Origin: Acanthacorydalis orientalis
Lineage: Eukaryota; Arthropoda; Insecta; Megaloptera; Corydalidae
Reading direction: 5' to 3'
Assembly: GCA_034766995.1 (NCBI GenBank)
Contig: CM068321.1
Span: 9,951,526-10,015,525 of the forward strand
Length of the DNA: 64,000 bases
The notes below the pieces were generated by a model, which was given only the letters and a program-made list of their open reading frames with translations, was not told where the DNA came from and did no database searches. This document shows, in pieces, positions 53,000-64,000 of the stretch. How positions within the stretch are numbered: position 1 is the first letter of the stretch; each line of letters opens with the position of its first letter. A program made the position numbers and the translations under genes.

Positions 53000-53600
53000 C
53001 GTCGTTCTGTTATATTTGTCAGAGCCGGTCTGTTTGCTCTTTCTGTACACATACATTAATGTTTTAGTCTTACTGCCGCGGCATCAGTGTTCTAAAATAG
53101 AAAGATATGCCGTGAGGTATTTTCTGCTGGTGCGATCGCCGTCTAAAAACTTTTTATGAATTAAATTACATTCCCCGGAAAGATGGATCGACGTGTAACT
53201 ATAATTAAAAAATTCTTGTCGGATTTCTACCGGGCGCATTTCGTCGTTTCACCACCACCCCTTTTCATTTCTTCCTTAACTCGTCGCGTTTCGCAATCCT
53301 CCGAGAAAACAGAATCTTTTTCGGGATTCGTGCGGCGACGTCCGCCATCGCCGCGAAATCCGGGAATGTCGGCGCACGGTTCAGCGACCGTACCGCTTGT
53401 ACCGTTTTTAATATCTAAGCTATTATTGCGCTTCGATGCGAAATGTTTACGTCGGATTTATCTCATATCAATCGTTCAAATGTCTGGAATACATTTAGAC
53501 GTTTTGTATGTTTTTCAACAGGAATATGTTTCATTTTATACTTCATTTCGGATTGCCAGATGATGTTATTTTCTGATAATCAATCATCATGTTGCAACGA
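53000..53600. other. GC-rich island with a 126-codon open frame
   Basis: A + strand ATG at 53183 opens 126 codons to 53563 (MDRRVTIIKKFLSDFYRAHF, later VRRRPPSPRNPGMSAHGS). The middle is basic and Pro/Ser-rich, and no family, signal peptide or domain was recognised. The frame is confined to the GC-rich block, where long frames arise by chance, so it is a weak candidate. Confidence 0.25.
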
Positions 53601-55516
53601 AAATGTTTTCTTAACCTAAATGCAACAAACATTCTTTAATTATAGAATAACACTATTAATAAATTCATTAGTTAAGTGTAAAGAACCTTTTTTAAATCAA
53701 AACTAACATCTTTTCAGCGCATTGTCATAGTTTTTTTAATCACCTTTACAAATTTCACCGTAATTACAATATATTTCATTTTAATATTTTGATTTAAAAT
53801 GGAAAAAAATCAAAATTTATTTTGTACAGCACTAAGTATCAACAACGCAGAAAAATAGTTATTATTACCAAATAATATTTTACTTAGTAGACACTTTCCA
53901 ATTGAGTACAGTCTTTTTGATGAAATATCAGAATATATTCTCAGCTTATTTCGTATGATTACCTCAAATTCTTCATTATTACATAATAAAATTATAGCAG
54001 ATATCGGAATATATGAATTTATACTCTCCGATTCTCGTACTTTGTGAAATACCATATTATAGGAAAGGTATTTGCTCTTATGCACTTATGTTTTGTACTT
54101 TGATTTATTTATTTTGCGTGTATACTGAATTTTGCGAGAATATGTAGCAATGAACGCTATGTAGTACTATGTATAAATGAAACAATGTTGATATCCATTA
54201 ATATTCATGCCAATACGTGCAGTGTGCAACAAAAAGTCAGACACAATAAATTCATTACCAAATTAGGCGAGCATAAAATTAAACACCATATATTAGGTGT
54301 AAAATTTAATTTGGTGCCTTTAAATTGAATCAGTCATTACTCTGTTTTAAATCAAAGTACTTTCTCGACATCTTAGCATTTTAAAGTGCCAACCTTAACA
54401 TTTAAAACACTGTATATCTTAGCCAAGCAGTTGACATAACCTCACAGCACAGTAGTGAACACGACGGTGTCAGAAAACCAGCATGATAGGCATTGCATAC
54501 TTTTCGTATTCCAATTGAAAACAATGCTGCTAAAGCCGAAGGAATGATTTGTTTAGCTTTAGGAATGTGCTGTAATGCATAAAACATACAAAAAATGTTA
54601 ATACAGTGGAGAAAGTCCAAAAATGCATTACGATTTCATCGACTCGAAGCAGCCATATTTTATTCGATGAGGGATTCATCAGTTACACGGCAGGTAGAGA
54701 AAGTTGTACAAAATAATGGAAGATATTTTGAGGATTGAAATGTATTCTTTTTCTCAGTAACATTCATTATCTTGAAAAAGGCACAGAATTAATTTGTAAC
54801 GTAATATTATATTATTATTACAGTATAATATTATATTGAAGTATGAGCTAAAATTATGAAAATTGTAGATTGTACTCTTGTATGTACCAATCTGGCGGTA
54901 TTCTATATATTTTTAATGACGTTTATCTATATAAATCAAAATTGTATATTCTCAAGAAAAAATAGTACCTTGTTATGAATTAATTATTTAAAAGTTTTCT
55001 TGATGATTTGTTTTAAATGATAATTTGGTAGAATATTATTATCAGTTTTATATTACATTTCTGCGAATACTTTTAGGTTTTTAACCGTGTGTTAAAAAAA
55101 TATTATTACAAAAAATTAATTACAATCATTTAGTGCTTTTTAAAATTTAACAGTTTAAAAATACTCTGTAGAATCGAGTATTTAATTAAATTCATGTTCG
55201 TGTGTCGTACATGAGTGTTATTTTTTTAATTAACTGTTAATTAAATATTTTTTTAAGCAGATGTCCTTTATGAAATATTATTTTTTTTATTTAAGATTGG
55301 AATGTATAATGTATGCAGTCATTAATTACTACTTATTTCAACACGAACACCTATTTGTGTGTGTGTGTGTATTTTAGATTTAATATTAATCATTTGAACA
55401 GTGAATTATTTGTGAATTTTTTTAAAATAATCGTAAATAATATTTTGTTTCGTTACACGATTGTTATTAACGAAATAATTGAATTAATTATTAGTATTCT
55501 CAGTGTGCAGGAAATA
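53601..55516. other. AT-rich noncoding stretch
   Basis: No supported gene. A minus-strand frame at 54402-54575 follows a good acceptor-like gttttatgcattacag (HIPKAKQIIPSALAALFSIG), but no family was recognised and no donor is convincing. Confidence 0.4.
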
Positions 55517-56075
55517 TTAGGTTGATAGAAAAATAATTACAATTTATGGCTTTCAAATTCATATACATTTTTTTAATTTAAGTGATTTTAAGTGGTCCAG
55601 AACTGTTGAATAACTAACGTCTAACTTTTGTGCAAGCTCTCAAATTGTTGTGGGTGGTTCTGATTCTACTGACGTCTTCACTTGGTCGTTTTGAACTGAA
55701 GAAGGACGCCCGCGACCTTATTAATTTTCAAGGCTCTCCAGTACGAAATTTTTGGAATCCTCATTGCACCGTACATTCCTTAACAACGCCCGCACCAAAA
55801 GAATCGTTTAGTTTACAAGAAGTTTCTGTTGCTTTATCACCCATTTTGAACTTATACAGAAATTGATTTTATTTGCTTATTTTTCATCTTTAATTCAATA
55901 GCCCAATTTGAAGCAAAACTAATAATAAAACCAAATTCGACGTTACCAAAATACATACCGAAATAGCCAATTTAAAACGATATTAACATAAACACAATGA
56001 AATGACACATTCATTGAAAAAAAATAAGGTTAGAATTCAGAAAACAAAAACCGCAATTATTTTCCAATCGCCCAA
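55517..56075 (-). mobile_element. Short mariner derivative (MITE), copy 3
   Basis: A 559-bp copy with TA flanks at 55515-55516 and 56076-56077. The left end TTAGGTTGATAGAAAAATAA is close to the family; the right end is more decayed. The minus strand holds the same N-terminal remnant and the same missing catalytic domain as the 11.1- and 45.8-kb copies. Confidence 0.9.
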
Positions 56076-56499
56076 TAAAATATTTATAACTACAGACAAA
56101 TGTATACAATTCAATGAAAATAAAGTATTAAGCTATGAATATAAAATTAAGTAATCATTTTTTTGGATTGATTTTATTAGAGAAGGTAAATAAATAAAAA
56201 CTGTGGAAACATATTCATTCAATAAGTTAATAATTGTATCACTATAATGTTCCCAATAGTTAAATGAATCAACCTAATTTTAGTATTGAGTACATTGGTA
56301 GATTGCTTATTTTAAAATGCTCCTCTATAATGAAGTGTATATTTGCATACATGTTTAATGTTTTTAGTAATTCGACTTTTATGTGTTAAAAAATATCAAA
56401 CACATTCGTTTAATTTCCTGCTAGTACTGTACCCATTTCGAAACTTAATCATGAATGTAAACTGCAACGTTCTGGAATGCCTCTCACATCGTACACAAC

Positions 56500-56501
<2 letters not shown>

Positions 56502-56558
<57 letters not shown>
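56502..56558. repeat. (TA)n microsatellite
   Basis: About 28 TA units. Confidence 0.95.
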
Positions 56559-56561
<3 letters not shown>

Positions 56562-57080
56562 ACTGGCGTCGGCTCGCTAAAAATCCAACTTAATGTGCAC
56601 AGCAACGTAAACAATTAATCATTATGTGTTTCCACGATTTCCGTATACTCAATTTGACGTTGAATCGAGAGTAGCAGTTCGATTGCCGGGAGCTTTTTAA
56701 TGTTTACAAATTTCACTGCGAAACGTTGTTTCCCGTCGAACGGTTGGGCTTCTGCACGATGTCGTCGTCATCATCATCCACGCCGTTGCCGTCCTTATCG
56801 TCATTAACCGTACACCGTTTTAGAAAGACAGTCGACCCATTTATCTCAAACAGCAGAATGCTTTTGTGTTTGTTTATGAACTGTTAGTGTCGAGCCCGCT
56901 AATTAATGTTAACAGCGTCTTGCGACACACGCCCTAAGACAATCGCAGCAGAACGATCCTCAGCGTCCGTTCATCGTTCGTCGACTCCTCTTATATTTTA
57001 CTTGTTTGCTCATTCGCTTGCTTATTTTGTTGGTGTTGTCGTGATTTCCGCAACTCATTGACCGGACCAACTAGAGTGGT
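56559..57080. other. GC-rich island with (CGT/CAT)n
   Basis: GC-richer block with a trinucleotide run near 56759-56781. A short + frame from the ATG at 56759 gives 42 codons starting MSSSSSSTPLPSLSSL; too short to call. Confidence 0.3.
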
Positions 57081-57409
57081 TTTTACAGTGATTCTCAATC
57101 AATTACACTATATAAAAAATTAGAATGTTCTTTGATTGTAAAATAATTTCTGTAAATCCAAAACAGATAAAATTAAATGTCCAAATTAATATTCAATATT
57201 ATTCACATATGCATGCTGTGTGTTTTTGCCGAATATTGCACTGAATCAATTGAAATATGAATCGTATTGATTATTATTTCAGTAATTTTCCAAAGATGGT
57301 ATTTTTTCGTTCTTTATCACTGAAAAAATGATACAAAGTTAAAGATTGCTCATAACTAAACTATTATAAATGTCTATATTTGAATAAAAATTTAAAGATT
57401 TCCCCAATA

Positions 57410-58230
57410 CAAGGGTCATTTGATAAGTATGATAAAAAAGCAAGTTAAACACCATCTTTTGGAAAAAATCGATTTTATTTCCAATATAATCTCTGTTGGG
57501 GGCTGTACACTTGGTCCAGTGAGTCTGCAAAATACGTATTGACAGCGGCGATGACATCCTCATTCGATGAGAATTTCTTTCCACCGAGCCAAATTTTCAA
57601 GTCTGTGAAAATAAAGAAGTCGTACGAGACCAAGTCTGGGAAACAGGGTAGATGAGGTCTAATTCGAAGCCTAATTGGTGTCATTTTGCCAATGTGGCGG
57701 TCTATTTGTAAGACAGCGTTATCCTGATGAAAGAACCCTTTTTGTGTGCTCCAGTCTTGTTCATTTTTGTTTCAATTCTTCTTTCAGACAGTTCTATAAT
57801 GTTGCATAACAGGCTCCTGTTATCGTTTTTTCCTTCGTTAAGTAGTCGATCAGGATTATTTCTTGGGAATCTCAAAAAACAGTGGCCAACACCTTCCCAA
57901 TCCACAAAATGGTCTTCGCCTTCTTCAGCGCACTTTCACCAGTCGTTGTCTACTGCTTTGAATGTTGCTTCGACTCAGGTGTGTAGTGGTGGATCCATAT
58001 TTCATCCACGGTGACGAATCCATACAAAAAGTCCTGCTCGTTTTTTTCCACTTTTGCAGCAATTCCTAGAACGCTCGCTTCAAACACCTGTAGAACATGA
58101 ACTATGCATCACTTCTGGCTGAAATTTCGCCTATGCTAGTTTGAAAAGTGACACTTAATAACCAACTCGTTACTAAATGAATGGTGGCACCATATCATAG
58201 AAATTTACCAAACTTATCAAACGACCGACG
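57410..58230 (-). mobile_element. Internally deleted mariner derivative, 821 bp
   Basis: The ends are TA-flanked (57408-57409 and 58231-58232) and imperfectly inverted: the left end begins CAAGGGTCATTTGATAAG and the reversed right end begins CGTCGGTCGTTTGATAAG. Reading the minus strand, the 5' end passes quickly into the middle of a mariner transposase (WIHHYTP region, YLTKEK-like), then into the C-terminal part LKIWLGGKKFSSNEDVIAAV and YFADSLDQVY. The DNA-binding half, about 0.4-0.5 kb compared with a full element, is missing. Multiple stops and frameshifts occur. The same internal junction is seen in the copy at 4420, so it was probably mobilised as a nonautonomous form. Confidence 0.88.
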
Positions 58231-58232
58231 TA

Positions 58233-58579
58233 CATGTAACTCACTTTTAATACTCAGTTGTAACTGACTTAATCTTTATACAATGTATGAATTCATCAAA
58301 TTATGAACCTTGACAGAGAATTCCTAAAAATATGTTAAATATACAATTAATAAAATTAAATATTTATAGTATTCATAAATGCAATACATATTAACGTTTT
58401 GTATTCATTTTGAAATATCATTTATTAATTTATTTTAAAAAATATCGTTTAAATAAAAAAAATGTTACATCATGTTAAAATTAGAATATTTTTACATTTG
58501 AATGTACTGTCATAATAAATAATAATTTTGATAAATTTAACAGAAATATGCTATGAAAAAAATTACAGCACCTGTTGCA

Positions 58580-58615
<36 letters not shown>

Positions 58616-61095
58616 GTTTGTATCACTTACAACTTATTTAACTATTTATAAAGTGAATTCATTCACAAATTTCGAATTTTAGAACCTTTGGTACGATATT
58701 GTATCTCTAACAGATGTTTGAACAACCCTAGATAAAATATTGCTTTTAAATTACAAATCAAAATCTTGTCCGGCATTTAACACCGATTTTTACTTAAATA
58801 TTTTCTAATTACATTGACAGTTCTAAATTTTAACTGTAAATTGATTTATAATGTTTAATATTTCATTTATCACAACTGAAATTAAACAATAGTGAATGAA
58901 GTTAATAACTATATTTAACTATATTGTAATTCTTTAATTAATTTTTTTTTCAAAAGTATTTTATAATGTAAGCTACTTTAAATATTTATTACAAATTTTA
59001 TTTTTATTTATTCAAAGAACATAACACTAAATTAAATCCACTCTAAATGTAAAAACATTTATATTCCGAGTAAAATTAAAATTAAATACAAAAAAATCGT
59101 CGACTATTGAGAAACTCTGAATTAGACCGTCACTTTTTCGCTTGTCTAAGAACATTAACGTTGTACGAATAACAGACCCAATACAACAAATTGCCTTAGT
59201 AGAATTCGACAGCGAAGCTTTCCGGTCTAGATAATGGAGTTCGTCGCGATCGCAAAATATCATTCTCAGTAATTATTTATACTCGGATGTTTAGTCCCTC
59301 AGTCTCGCGCCAAACTTTTAACATCTACGAAAACTTAATGCGTGCGTTTGTTTTTCTTAGTTCGAGCACACATTTGTAATTTAGGAATAAAGTTGACAGT
59401 TTTGTAACGAATTGAATTAAAAGAAATGTTTAAGATCTGCTCGCAAAGTTTAAGTTTAGATATATAATTTGATGGGAACAGTTATTATGTGCGTATCAAG
59501 TTTCATTTGAAATAAATTAAAAGAAGTATTGTTACAGTACTTTTTTATTCCTATCTAAGTTAATTTTATTTTTTTTTTATTTTTAGATTCATCTTTGTAA
59601 AATCATTTAAAAAATCAATCCATATAACTAACCGATCGAATTAAGCTAATTATACACAAACAATCAATCCAAAGATTCTAGAGTACTATTTTAAATAAAA
59701 ATTAAACATTTATCTTAATTTTTCTTTTATATTTTATGCAGTTTGTACATATGAAAGAATTATTATATACGGTTTTTTAAATTATCTGAAAGCAGTCAGT
59801 ATTTGTGTATGTAGACTTTAAAAATATTTGATTTATGTCAATAAGTTATCATTATTAATTAAATAATCTTAAATACAGATATATTAAAATAATTATATTC
59901 ACACTGATAGTAAAAGAAGCTATTTTTTTTTAAAAAATGACATTTTAAATACAGCGAATTACATGTAATGTGTATTAGGGTTTATTGACCTTGTGATGTG
60001 TTAATGTACGATGAGTGTTCTTATCCGAGTTAACGACTAGGTCGAGTATTTGTAGAACATGTTTTATATACATGTAACTTGAATGTGAATATTCTTCCCA
60101 CTTTATCATTTTGCATATTGTTAGAAACAAGATCATTAATGAAAGAAAAAAGAAGTAATAGAGAAAATGTCGTTGGATTTTCAAGATATCTATTAAATTT
60201 ATTAAAGATATCTATTAATATATTAAATGATTAGTAAAACGATTTAGATTAGAAAGTAAATAGTCGAATGATCTTTAAACTTTAAATATATTGTTAGTAT
60301 ATTGATCTTTACAAAATATAATATTTTTCATATTTTTAATTGATGTTTAGATACATAGACTGTTCTCATTGAATTGTAGTGATTAATATTAGGTGTGCAA
60401 ATTAATTCGATGCATTTTTTATAAAAAATAGTACATATTTAATGAGAAATGAAATACATTTCAATCTTTAAAATATCCGCTATTATTCTGCATAATTTTT
60501 GCTCTATCTGTCGGGTAGTTTGTAACTAAAATATTTATCAATAAAATACTATAACAATAAATCAAAGTATTAACCAGATTCTATCAGATAAAACTATTTC
60601 TGGATTGAAAGACATATAAATATAAAAGAGAACGTTAAGAAGCATTAAAAAAGACAAAAGAAGGATAAGAATGTTAAAATATTATTATAATAAGATCAAG
60701 TATTACAGTTTATAATAGGATTGACCGATTTCAAATTGAACATAATAAGTATGTAGACTTAACATGTAAGACGATATATTAATACATAGAGCCAAGTCCA
60801 AGAGCGTAAACCAAATTAAAAGTCTAGCGTCTTGATGAAACTCAGAACTTGATCAGAAACATCAAAATGATCATTAGACAATAGGAGTTCCTTTTTTTTA
60901 AAAAAACAAACCCATCTCTAATTTCTATATACTAAACATAATCTCTGATAACATAAAATAAAAACCATTGTCAGACTTCTTCAATGTGTTGACTTCAATA
61001 TATATATATATATATGTTTGTGTGTGTGTTTTGTTATTTATTTTGTGAACTTCACTGTTCGGTACTCATTCCTTGAAGGTATCTCAGATCTTCTA
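58233..61095. other. AT-rich noncoding stretch
   Basis: No gene recognised. A 78-codon minus-strand frame with a true ATG (59027-59263, MIFCDRDELHYLDRKASLSN) lies in a slightly GC-richer patch without a recognised family. (TA)n at 58580-58606 and 60998-61014. Confidence 0.4.
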
Positions 61096-62361
61096 CTAGG
61101 GTAGAGTGATAATTACTCGTGTTTAATAAGAAATGGCACCACTGATATCAAACTTCAGTATCTTTTAACATAATCATCCTTCAAACTACTACTGTCAGAG
61201 TTTGAGCACAATAAATTAGTTAGCTTAGTTTCGACAATCATTCAAAGTATTAACTATTACTCTTTTTTAATTATAGAAAAAAGTCAGTATCGGTCAGTAA
61301 TTAGATTTCTATTTTTGAATTGGAAAACGTGTGGATAAATTAAATAAAAGTTATACGTTGTCTACGGGCACTCTGTACTTTCGATGACAAACGTCATATA
61401 TTGGTTCAATGAATTTAAACATGGTCGTATACGCATTTGTGATGAAGAATGTCTAGGTCGTCCAATTGAGCTGACTACTGAAGAGATGATTGGGAAAATC
61501 CATGACATTGTTTTAAATGATCGTAGAATTAAAGTGTATGAGATAGTTAAGACAGTAGGCATTTCAGATGAACGTGTACGGAACATCTTATACGACCATT
61601 TGAATATGAAAAAGCTTTCCGCCAGATGTGTGCCTTGTTTACTTACAATCGACCAAAAACGCATTCGAATGAACAATTCAGAGGAGTATTTAACAATGTT
61701 TAAACATAATCGATATGATTTTTTGCGTCGATGCATAACCGTTGATGAAACATGGATCAATTACTATATACCTGAAACGAAAGAGCAGTCAAAACAATGG
61801 ACTTCTGGCGAACGTGCACCAAAGAAAGCAAAAGTCATTACATTAGCTAAAAATGTTATGGCGATTATTATCTGGTATGTTTATGGAATATTGCTAATCG
61901 ACTATCTTGAAAAGGGAAAATAATAACAGGAGCCTACTATGCATTGTTATTAGACCAGCTGAATGATGAAATCAAGAAAAAATGTATTCATTTGGTAAAG
62001 AAAAAAGTACTTTCCCATCACGACAATGGACTGGCGTACAAATCAACAATTACAATGGGAAAATTGCATGAATTGCACTACGAATTGCTTCCACATCCAC
62101 CATATTCTCCAGATTTGTTTCTAAACTTGAAGAAATATCTTGGAGGTAAAAGATTTCCATCAAATTCGAAAGTCATCGCTGCTGTAAATATCTTTTTTTG
62201 AGGAATTTGACAAACCTTACTATTCGGTAGGGACAAAAAAATTGGAAATGCGTTGGACTAAGTGCATCGAACTAAAATATGACCTTGAAAAATAAAAAAA
62301 GAATTTGCTAAAAAAATTGTATTTTTTTTGTCAAACACATATACTTATCACTCTACCCTCG
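61096..62361 (+). mobile_element. Near full-length mariner element, inactive
   Basis: This 1266-bp element is flanked by TA at 61094-61095 and 62362-62363. The terminal inverted repeats agree over CTAGGGTAGAGTGATAA on the left and CGAGGGTAGAGTGATAAG on the reversed right end. The length is normal for mariner (about 1.3 kb). It carries one transposase pseudogene on the + strand. Neighbouring DNA is AT-rich with no gene. Confidence 0.95.
61273..62295 (+). pseudogene. Mariner transposase pseudogene lacking third catalytic Asp
   Basis: Transposase of the IS630-Tc1-mariner superfamily; it would bind the ITRs and cut and paste the element. The expected start is ATA instead of ATG at 61273, and in-frame stops lie at 61336 and 61345. 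From 61384 the frame is long and family-like: WFNEFKHGR, GRPIELTTEEMI, VGISDERVRNIL, then VDETWINYY with the first catalytic Asp. A one-base deletion near 61918 shifts the frame; the next frame has SHHDNG with the second Asp. The segment normally reading SPDLAPxDF is SPDL joined directly to FLNLKKYLGG, an in-frame loss of about 7 codons that removes the third Asp of D34D. One extra T near 62200 shifts frame again before the typical C-terminus (EFDKPYYS, RWTKCIELK). The element cannot encode an active enzyme. Confidence 0.93.
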
Positions 62362-62363
62362 TA

Positions 62364-64000
62364 GCTCTACTATGGAAGAGTGTTCTTAAATAAAAAAAAT
62401 GTAAGTCGCTTTTTTTTATGAAACAATCTTACTTTTTGATTTATCTGATACATTTATTACTGTAAACTGGTCGATTTCGTGAGAAATGTTCAGTTTATTA
62501 AGAACATAGTAAATGGCGATAAGTATTTGATCATCAGAAAGTTAAAATAATTGATACAGATCGATAATTCAATAAATGAAAAATATGAAGGTGTGTTATA
62601 TTTATAAATTTAATGAATTTTCTTAGTATATGTCACGTTTGAAAGAAATGTATCTTCGTTTTAATTTCTATTATATATCTAATGATAACTTGCAGCAATA
62701 TTGTTATTCTCATTTATTTTATTTGTCTCGCTATTTCTCGAGAAAACAAAGAAACATATCTTTCTTTAGAGAAATGTATTATAAAAAGTTTTTGTCTTAA
62801 CAAAAACGAAGGTAGAGAAAATACAAGTATTATTTGTATTTCGTACTGTGATATTGAATTTACTTTCTAAACGTATAAGATTACTTTTGTATTATGTAAA
62901 ATATTCTGTTCTATATATTATTATCATTATTTACGAAATTACAATTTAGTATATTTTGTAAAAGAAAAACAATAATCATATTGTTATTTTGTTTGTTACA
63001 TTTATAACAGCGCATCGAGCGTATTCTATTTTGATTTCTTCTTTGAAGTTGTAGAAGAGAATTAATTTATTCGTCGCGGACGACACTCGGATGTCAATTA
63101 GAGATGTTCGTTCGCTCATCCGACACAGAAACAAATCTTTCCGCTTCTTTGTTAAGATAAACTCTGTGCACTGTTTATCGATTGAGACAACATGCGGAGT
63201 AAAGACGTATATAAAAAAGCTATTTCGCGAGGATGGGCACATGTGTTGTATGCTATGTGTCGTGGTCTGCATGCAATTCACTTATATCATAAAGTTTTTT
63301 TTTTTTTTTTGCTGAAAGAGTAACGCAAGACGCCAGAGGCGCATTGAATTTAGAAATACCAGCGACATGCTGCGAAAATGTGTTTACTTATTTTTTGCTT
63401 GCGGCCCACCGGTCGTTTATATCAACAAACATAACCTATTTTTGCTGAAAAAAATTTGAAAGAACACATTTAGTTGATTTTTGTTTTAAATAAGATTCAC
63501 AAACATATGAACAGATCTATCAGTTTTTTTAACGCAGATTTTACATGCCTTGCACAATGTATTTTTACACCTCATTTTTTTATCTTGATGATTTTTATGT
63601 ATGTATTTATTTATTTTGTGCTTTATTCGCTAATATATAAACTATATATTTCTCTCAGTCCATCGTTTTGCAACAGAATTTTACAATAACCGAAAGAATT
63701 TTCATCTTTCAATTAGATAGAATATATATTTAGTCCAGAACTGTGTACTATGAATGTTAAATTATATCAACATTGTACGAGAATAAAAATGATTTTTTTA
63801 TACGTGTTGTAATAATTTAGTTGCTTATTTATATAAAAAGTCTTTTATTAATATTGTAAAAATTAAAACTATAACGTAATAGTAATTGTTTATGATTTAA
63901 ATCTTTTTTTAATTCTATTTTCATCGAAGTAAAATAAATATTATATAAGTCAGAAATATGTTCAGAATATTTTAGGCTGATTTATGAAAAATAAAAGTAG
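62364..64000. other. AT-rich stretch with one GC-rich patch
   Basis: A GC-richer block at 63010-63410 contains overlapping frames on both strands and a run of about 17 T near 63294-63310. No gene recognised. Confidence 0.4.

Noticed and set aside
54402..54620. Minus-strand candidate exon (HIPKAKQIIPSALAALFSIG)
   Set aside because: Good acceptor-like sequence, but no recognised family and no convincing donor; kept only as a note.
61384..61923. 179-codon frame as an intact transposase starting at ATG 61384
   Set aside because: Homology continues upstream of this ATG through two stops to a decayed start at 61273, and downstream past a frameshift; it is part of a pseudogene.
63294..63310. T-run as a poly-A tail of a minus-strand retrocopy
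   Set aside because: No gene-like sequence upstream on the minus strand and no target duplication seen.

Overview
This is a gene-poor, very AT-rich nuclear segment from an arthropod, most likely an insect and perhaps a hymenopteran. The evidence is the low GC, the one clear gene (an animal MEMO1 orthologue), insect-type mariner, piggyBac, hAT and RTE elements, and more than 25 (TA)n arrays. Nothing bacterial, organellar or viral was recognised. The order-level assignment is an inference; species is not determinable by eye.

The only convincing host gene is an uninterrupted 299-codon MEMO1 gene on the + strand at 17798-18697. It has a probable 5' UTR exon boundary near 17569 and a possible polyadenylation signal near 19253. 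A 284-bp element with short inverted ends stops 28 bases before that putative UTR exon.

The rest is a transposon graveyard. Mariner-like copies: a nearly full-length element at 61096-62361 with degraded start, two stops, two frameshifts and a lost third catalytic Asp; an internally deleted 714-bp copy at 37587-38300; a copy at 40652-41744 that lost the first catalytic Asp; an 821-bp deletion derivative at 57410-58230 with a truncated relative at 4420-5000; and four short derivatives (11116-11683, 29838-30144, 45754-46303, 55517-56075) built from one ITR family. Other elements are a 5'-truncated RTE-type retrotransposon (13540-14998, minus), a piggyBac MITE (22734-23049) and a piggyBac transposase scrap (35397-35680, minus), and hAT-like MITEs at 24182-24669 (perfect 8-bp target duplication) and 50682-51386 (carrying a 17-bp minisatellite).

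The most interesting pattern is a degenerate fold-back repeat of about 300-380 bp, seen in about nine copies (near 3.0, 3.9, 15.3, 27.6, 28.6, 38.9, 41.8, 43.2 and 52.1 kb). It has long inverted arms, a second inner inverted repeat and no coding capacity. One copy is split by a mariner insertion, which gives a relative age.

Separately, about twelve GC-richer islands of 250-750 bp punctuate the AT-rich background (around 1.0-1.76, 5.5, 7.1, 10.3, 29.0-29.56, 34.3, 39.6-40.25, 44.2, 47.2-47.7, 53.0-53.6, 56.6-57.1 and 63.0-63.4 kb). No recognisable protein lies in them. They could be regulatory elements or noncoding first exons in a gene desert or giant intron. Candidate short exons are recorded at low confidence.
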